This document shows positions 59,445-64,000 of a DNA stretch of 64,000 nt, piece by piece. The notes under the pieces were generated by a model, which saw nothing but the letters and a program-made list of their open reading frames with translations, did not search any database and was not told the origin of the DNA. Where the stretch lies: NCBI GenBank assembly GCA_036936605.1, contig JAUPFV010000001.1, positions 345,165,081 through 345,229,080 on the forward strand, read 5' to 3'. This DNA comes from Limnanthes douglasii subsp. nivea (Eukaryota; Streptophyta; Magnoliopsida; Brassicales; Limnanthaceae). The translations under genes were made by a program, and so were the position numbers. Numbering within the stretch: position 1 is the first letter of the stretch; every line of letters begins with the position of its first letter.

Positions 59445-61030
59445 CAATTGGTCATTGTGTTGCAAAATTCATGAACTTGTTTGTGCATGTACGAACGAAC
59501 TTCTTTTTATAAATTGTAATCTACAAATGTAGCAAATATTTTATCATTCTTTTCGATTCTTTGAATGACCTCTGTGTTATTTTTTATTTAATTTCTAGTT
59601 CATGTCAAAAATTGTAGTAAACCTAACCATCTCATTCCAAACCTGTATAAACAATTTTAACTCTTTATTATCCTTTAGAATATGAATATTGTTTTTGTTG
59701 GCATGCATTCTTGTTGATATTGTACAATATATGAATAGTGGCCGGATATATTTTATCTATATTATTTATCAAATCAAGCTCACAATCGATTAATATATTG
59801 TAAAGTAACTCACGGTCATTCTCTTCCATAATTATTCTTAAACATCCCAACACTCTTTCGTATTTATCTTGCTTTTCTTTCTTCATGAATGAGAACTCGA
59901 GACAAAACATAATGTTAGTGGAGGTAATACTTATTATCTTGAATAATGACATTATGTATCTAACCATTTAAAACGTATTATTATCCATGATAAGTATTCG
60001 ACTGAATGTTCATAATATATATATATCCTTATCGGGTGTGCAAAAAATATCTATTATGACATTAAATCCTTCATTCGTGGTCTTATGACATTGTAATTTA
60101 ATAAACAAATATTTCATTTGCAAAAAAAAACATTTTAATTAACATTTTTTACGGTAATCTATGTGTTGTGGCGTTGGAGTTATTCTCCAGATCACTCTTA
60201 TTTAGGCTATTGAATATATTATAGAGACGTACACCAACAAAGGTTAGAGTTACTACTAATATTTTTTTCGTTCATTTTCAACTTTGTTGTGACTGAATGT
60301 CCTTAAAAGTATTGAACCGGTGTGTGGTCGTATGTACCAAAAAATATATAGTTGATGACCAAATATTATTAGTTTCGACCAGCCAACCTACCAATTTAAA
60401 AGTACAGTTTTTTTGCACCGTTTAATTCAAGTTTTTTTTATTTTTCTTATTAAAGACTTTCTTATAGTGGTTCGATCTCTCATATTAGTACACATTTTTG
60501 TGAAGCCAAGTGGTTTACCGGGTTATTTCACCTATCCAGTCATTATATCTAAACTATAATAGTTGTAGGTCCAAAAATGACGAGTGTAATCCCTTAAAAA
60601 TAATATTTCACCAACATTTACATCATACAACACAGAAGCAACAAACAGAATTTGTAAGTTCATAGAAATTTATATTTCACAAATCATATACACAATATTT
60701 TGGAACTTAGTTAAATCATGTTTCATAACTCATTTATACTACATTTAATAAATATTATCGAACACGGTAGTATTAGTAGGTTATATTGTAAAATGATGAG
60801 AATAACCCTTTTGGCTTTAGTATTTTACCAAAATTTATATGAGAGAGACTTTAGTCACTAACTGGTCCTCTAACTCTTTATTTTCTTTAATATTTAATAT
60901 ATTGATTTAAAACGTATCATATATAACTCATTGACTGATCAATATATTGTCCTACGATTTTTACACGTACCATATCAAACTTCCGACTAATCAACCTTTT
61001 ATATAGTTGGTTAATTTCTGTTGTTGTATA
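59443..61030. other. AT-rich sequence, no gene supported
   Basis: Short ORFs only (for example 59668-59967 on -, with no known domain). Confidence 0.4.
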
Positions 61031-61160
61031 CAGGGGCGGATTTATGGGGGAGATAGGTATACCCAGGACAACTTTAAGTCAATATAATAACTTTAGTATA
61101 CTAGCTAAGTTCTCCTGTAGTATATTTGAGGTTTTGAGTTCAATTTCTATTGGATACCTA
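61031..61160 (+). mobile_element. hAT-terminus-like sequence (fragment)
   Basis: CAGGGGCGGATTTATGGGG resembles the outer end of plant hAT elements with CAGTGGCGGATC-type termini, including the one at 1571. I found no matching right terminus before the end of the window, so this is either truncated or a longer element whose other end I missed. Confidence 0.4.
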
Positions 61161-61171
61161 AATATTTTTAT

Positions 61172-61299
61172 TTATGTCACTTCTTCTTTACATTCTTTTA
61201 TTTTACTTTCTTATTTCACTTACTCTTTACATTCTTTATGTCACTTCTTCTTTACATTCTTTTATTTTACTTTCTTATTTCACTTACTCTTTACGTTCT
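61172..61299. repeat. 64-bp tandem duplication
   Basis: Two nearly identical pyrimidine-rich units (TTATGTCACTTCTTCTTTAC at 61172 and 61236). Confidence 0.9.
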
Positions 61300-62360
61300 T
61301 TTACTTTTTATTTTTACTCTATTTTCCCCTAATCGTTCCGGTCTCTTTTCCAAATTCTCTCAAACAAAAGCAACATAGAACTATCAAAATAAGACAGTAA
61401 GTTCATTCAGTTAACTAATTTTCCATTGGAGTTTACTTTGGTTTTTATTCAACAAAGTAGTAAAAAATTCCATTGGGTTTTACTTCAACTTTATTCAACA
61501 AATGATTAAAAAATTAAGGATTTTCAAACCCTAGTTTTCCTTTCTATAAGAAAATTATATGATATGCTTGGTTGTTAATCCTTCATTCGAAATTTATTGC
61601 ATATTTCTTTGCAGGTTAATGATTAATAAACACCAAGATTTGCAGATGCTTGTTATAATATCTTGTCCACCTGCTAAATTGTAAGATTTTTTCTTTTGAT
61701 TTTTCTTTTACTAAAAGATATGGTAGCATCAAGTACTTCTTTATGGGTATATATTGTTAAATAGTTGAATTATCTATCAATGGTCACTGATATTCTTTTG
61801 TGAAGCTGTAGAAAAGCTTATACATTAAGGACTTTGGCAAAATTCCAAAATTAAGGAGGTAATATTATTATTTACTATACTAATTTAAAGTGTTTGGTTA
61901 AGCAAATTACTATTACTATGATATTTTTACATATTTTGTATTGATGAATTTGTAATATTTTGTATGGAAACACTATTTTGTATTTAAGAAAATTATTTAT
62001 TGATTCGTTTTAAGCAAATTAATATCTTAAATGTATTTATGCAAATTATTCTACTAATCATTTTTTCTCAATGAATATTTTGTACGAAATATTCCAATAG
62101 AAATAATATTTGTATATGTAAATAATTAAGAAAATTATTTATTCTTTACCATATTTTATATTGATTTATTTGAAAATGTCTTATTCTTTAGCATATTTTG
62201 TATTGATAAATTTTTAATATTTTATATATTATAATTTTATTTATTGGTTTATAATTTATGGACAAGAAATTGTGGTTATTAACTATTTGCTACTTTTTTT
62301 TCTAGCGCGGTGTTATTCATCATTTCAAGACTTTGATTTTCCTTTTAATTTATGGACCGC
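61300..62360. other. AT-rich sequence, no gene supported
   Basis: It may be the decayed interior of the hAT-like element whose end is at 61031. No transposase motif is readable. Confidence 0.35.
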
Positions 62361-62364
62361 AAAT

Positions 62365-63370
62365 TGTGTTGTTGATGGCGTGACGGAAATAGAAGAAGAA
62401 GCCATGATAGATGAAACCCTAACTTAAGGCATATGAGGCTTTATATAATAGCTTCTCAAAATCCTAAATTAGAATACAAGGATATAAAATAAAAGTATTA
62501 CAATAAAATAAAATAAAATCTTAATATAATTAGATATGATTTAAACAATATAAGATATTTGAATAAAATGAGAAAAAAAAAAAAAGGTTTGTGTTTGGAC
62601 TTTCTGGACTACATCATCATCCTCTCCTCGTTGACAAGAATTTGCCCTCGAATTCACAGCACCATCACCATCAACAACCAAAATTAATTTATTTTATTTT
62701 TTCAATTGTTACATTGGGAATTATAATTTTTGACCTTATCGGAATAAGATAAATTATTCTTGAGTGTTCCTTATTTGAAGTCACATTGAAGCCATCCAGT
62801 TGATGACAAAAATTGGTTTCGAAAACTTTTTCATAGTCTGAAGACAACCCCCTATGCCGAGTTGATGAAAAAATTAGTTTCAAAAACCTATTCATAGTCT
62901 GAGACAACATTTCGATAAGCAAATTTTACCTTGATCCGACGATTGGTAGCCAATTTAAACTCCTCTAGTAACCGGTCAATACGATCATTATCAAAACGCC
63001 TCGTGTGTCCCCCGCATACCAAACGATCTTCGAGATCTTCATGACCATAGATGTAGTTCTCTTTTTTAGACCTTGAATCAGTTAAAATCAAAATTCAGTA
63101 ACATGTTTGCCCCGTAGCAGGAACTGAGGCTCTAATACCAAACTGAAGACGCGGCGGAAATAGAATAAGAAGCAACGATAGATGAAACCCTAATTATAGG
63201 GTAACATGATGAAACCCTAATCTAAGGGTAACAAAAACCGAAATTTCAGAGATAAAAATATATTATTCCAAAAACTTAAAATAACTTAAGTTTTTCTCAA
63301 AACCTTAAATTAGAATACAAGGAAATAAAATAAATGTATTAAAATATCCAAAACAAATTATGTAATTTCA
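62365..63370 (-). mobile_element. Small LTR-retroelement relic
   Basis: Two diverged direct repeats (about 62365-62520 and 63140-63360) share GGCGGAAATAGAA, GATAGATGAAACCCTAA and CCTAAATTAGAATACAAGGA-type blocks. Next to the right copy, complement(63129-63140) reads TGGTATTAGAGC, one base from the tRNA-iMet primer site TGGTATCAGAGC. So the relic reads on the minus strand. The ~600-bp interior has two short ORFs (62888-63091 and 62689-62922) with repeated text (FRNVVSDYE-like and FSSDYEKVFETNF-like) but no pol domain. It may be a TRIM-like or deleted element. Confidence 0.5.
63129..63140 (-). promoter_or_regulatory. tRNA-iMet-type primer binding site of the relic
   Basis: TGGTATTAGAGC on the minus strand directly follows the right LTR-like repeat. 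Confidence 0.6.
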
Positions 63371-63522
63371 TATAACAATATGATGCGCTTTAAAATAGAG
63401 GACACATGCAATGAATTCGTGAATTTATATACAATTAACTTATTGATAAGCTAAATATATATATATATATAATAAATAGACGAAAACTAATTACAATTTG
63501 AACTGTTACTGCATTGAAGAAA

Positions 63523-64000
63523 GAGAAATGTCACGCTAAATACCTTCTCACCAAACTTATTATCATCTAGTACCCCAACTATTTTCTATGCCTACTAAAT
63601 ACCCATCTCACCAAAGTAATTCCTTTCTAATACCCAGCTAATATTTCCCTTCTTGAAATACCCTCAAATGTGTCAGATTATTTTTGAACCACAATTCAAA
63701 TTTTGAATTTTCAATAGTATAACCTACTCTGCTATTTTGAAAAGTTGAAATGAACCTATTTTAGAAGAAACCATTTTCAATCAATCTCGTTTTTTAAACT
63801 GATTTCCGAAATCAGAGAAGAGGTAAGTTTGTATCAACTTTTGTTATGCTTTTCACGAAAAGAAGCTGTGTTTTTTTTCCAACTTTTTTTAGTTCCTGGG
63901 TTTTCTTAGTTCCTTATTTTTTTTCCAAAGATTTCAAGTTTAATCTGTTTATATTAAAATCTTGTTTATGTTTAGACCTTGTGGAAACCAGTTTTTTTAA
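63523..64000 (+). mobile_element. MULE-C: left end of a third MULE, cut by the window edge
   Basis: It starts GAGAAATGTCACGCTAAATA, then CCTTCTC. This matches the MULE-A left terminus over its 27 bp, with an inner core (CTAAATACCTTCTC) identical. Further in it diverges, but it keeps a subterminal AATTCAAATTTTGAATTTT stretch like the MULE-A right arm and a GAAGAGGTAAGT-type donor near 63821. The coding part, if any, lies beyond the window. Confidence 0.65.

Noticed and set aside
1..64000. CRISPR arrays, bacterial operons, rRNA or tRNA genes
   Set aside because: No regularly spaced short repeats with unique spacers, no Shine-Dalgarno-led gene runs, and no tRNA- or rRNA-like conserved cores were seen. 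The sequence is plant nuclear DNA.

Overview
The window is nuclear DNA from a flowering plant, most likely a eudicot. The evidence is GT-AG introns, a plastid-targeted cytochrome c6A gene with six exons, and a dense layer of plant transposons: MULEs, hAT, Ty1/copia and Ty3/gypsy of the Tat lineage. I cannot name the species. Only one ordinary host gene, PETJ (cytochrome c6A), is intact. Almost everything else is mobile DNA at different stages of decay in an AT-rich background.

Layout. 1-3720: unassigned sequence, then a ~230-bp tandem repeat array split by a 1.64-kb non-autonomous hAT element with an 8-bp target duplication. 3862-15400: an 11.5-kb MULE (called MULE-A here) with matching terminal inverted repeats and a perfect 9-bp target duplication. 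It carries a nine-exon Ulp1-protease gene (+), a small acidic gene with its own TATA box (+), and an intact two-exon mudrA transposase (-). 15401-21610: a tandem duplication of the 5' part of PETJ. The broken upstream copy (X1) and the intact downstream copy (X2 plus the rest of the gene) are nearly identical and are separated by MULE-B, a 4.2-kb deletion derivative of the same MULE family.

21611-46597: a retrotransposon graveyard. It holds a copia relic with LTR-like flanks (about 22.6-28.1 kb), a Tat-type gypsy relic with an antisense coiled-coil ORF relic (28.2-31.5 kb), a second gypsy relic on + (36.0-39.35 kb), and two overlapping gypsy relics on - (39.35-42.9 kb). An unidentified 138-codon ORF lies at 45777-46193.

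46598-57055: a complete young Tat-lineage LTR retrotransposon with a 5-bp target duplication and LTRs differing at only three or four aligned sites. Its gag-pol (-) has six disabling lesions. The spliced antisense gene on the other strand (967 codons, own TATA box) is fully open. 57061-64000: AT-rich decay, an (AT)n tract, an hAT-end-like sequence, a small LTR-element relic with a tRNA-iMet-type primer site, and the start of a third MULE that runs off the window.

How the parts fit. MULE-A looks like a potential or recently active source element, with mudrA supplying transposase. MULE-B has lost both large genes, so it could only move with help from such a source. The duplication around MULE-B leaves the complete PETJ copy with about 240 bp of its own upstream DNA. 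In the young gypsy element only the antisense protein appears to be under constraint. A much older relic at 28.2-31.5 kb keeps the same convergent layout.
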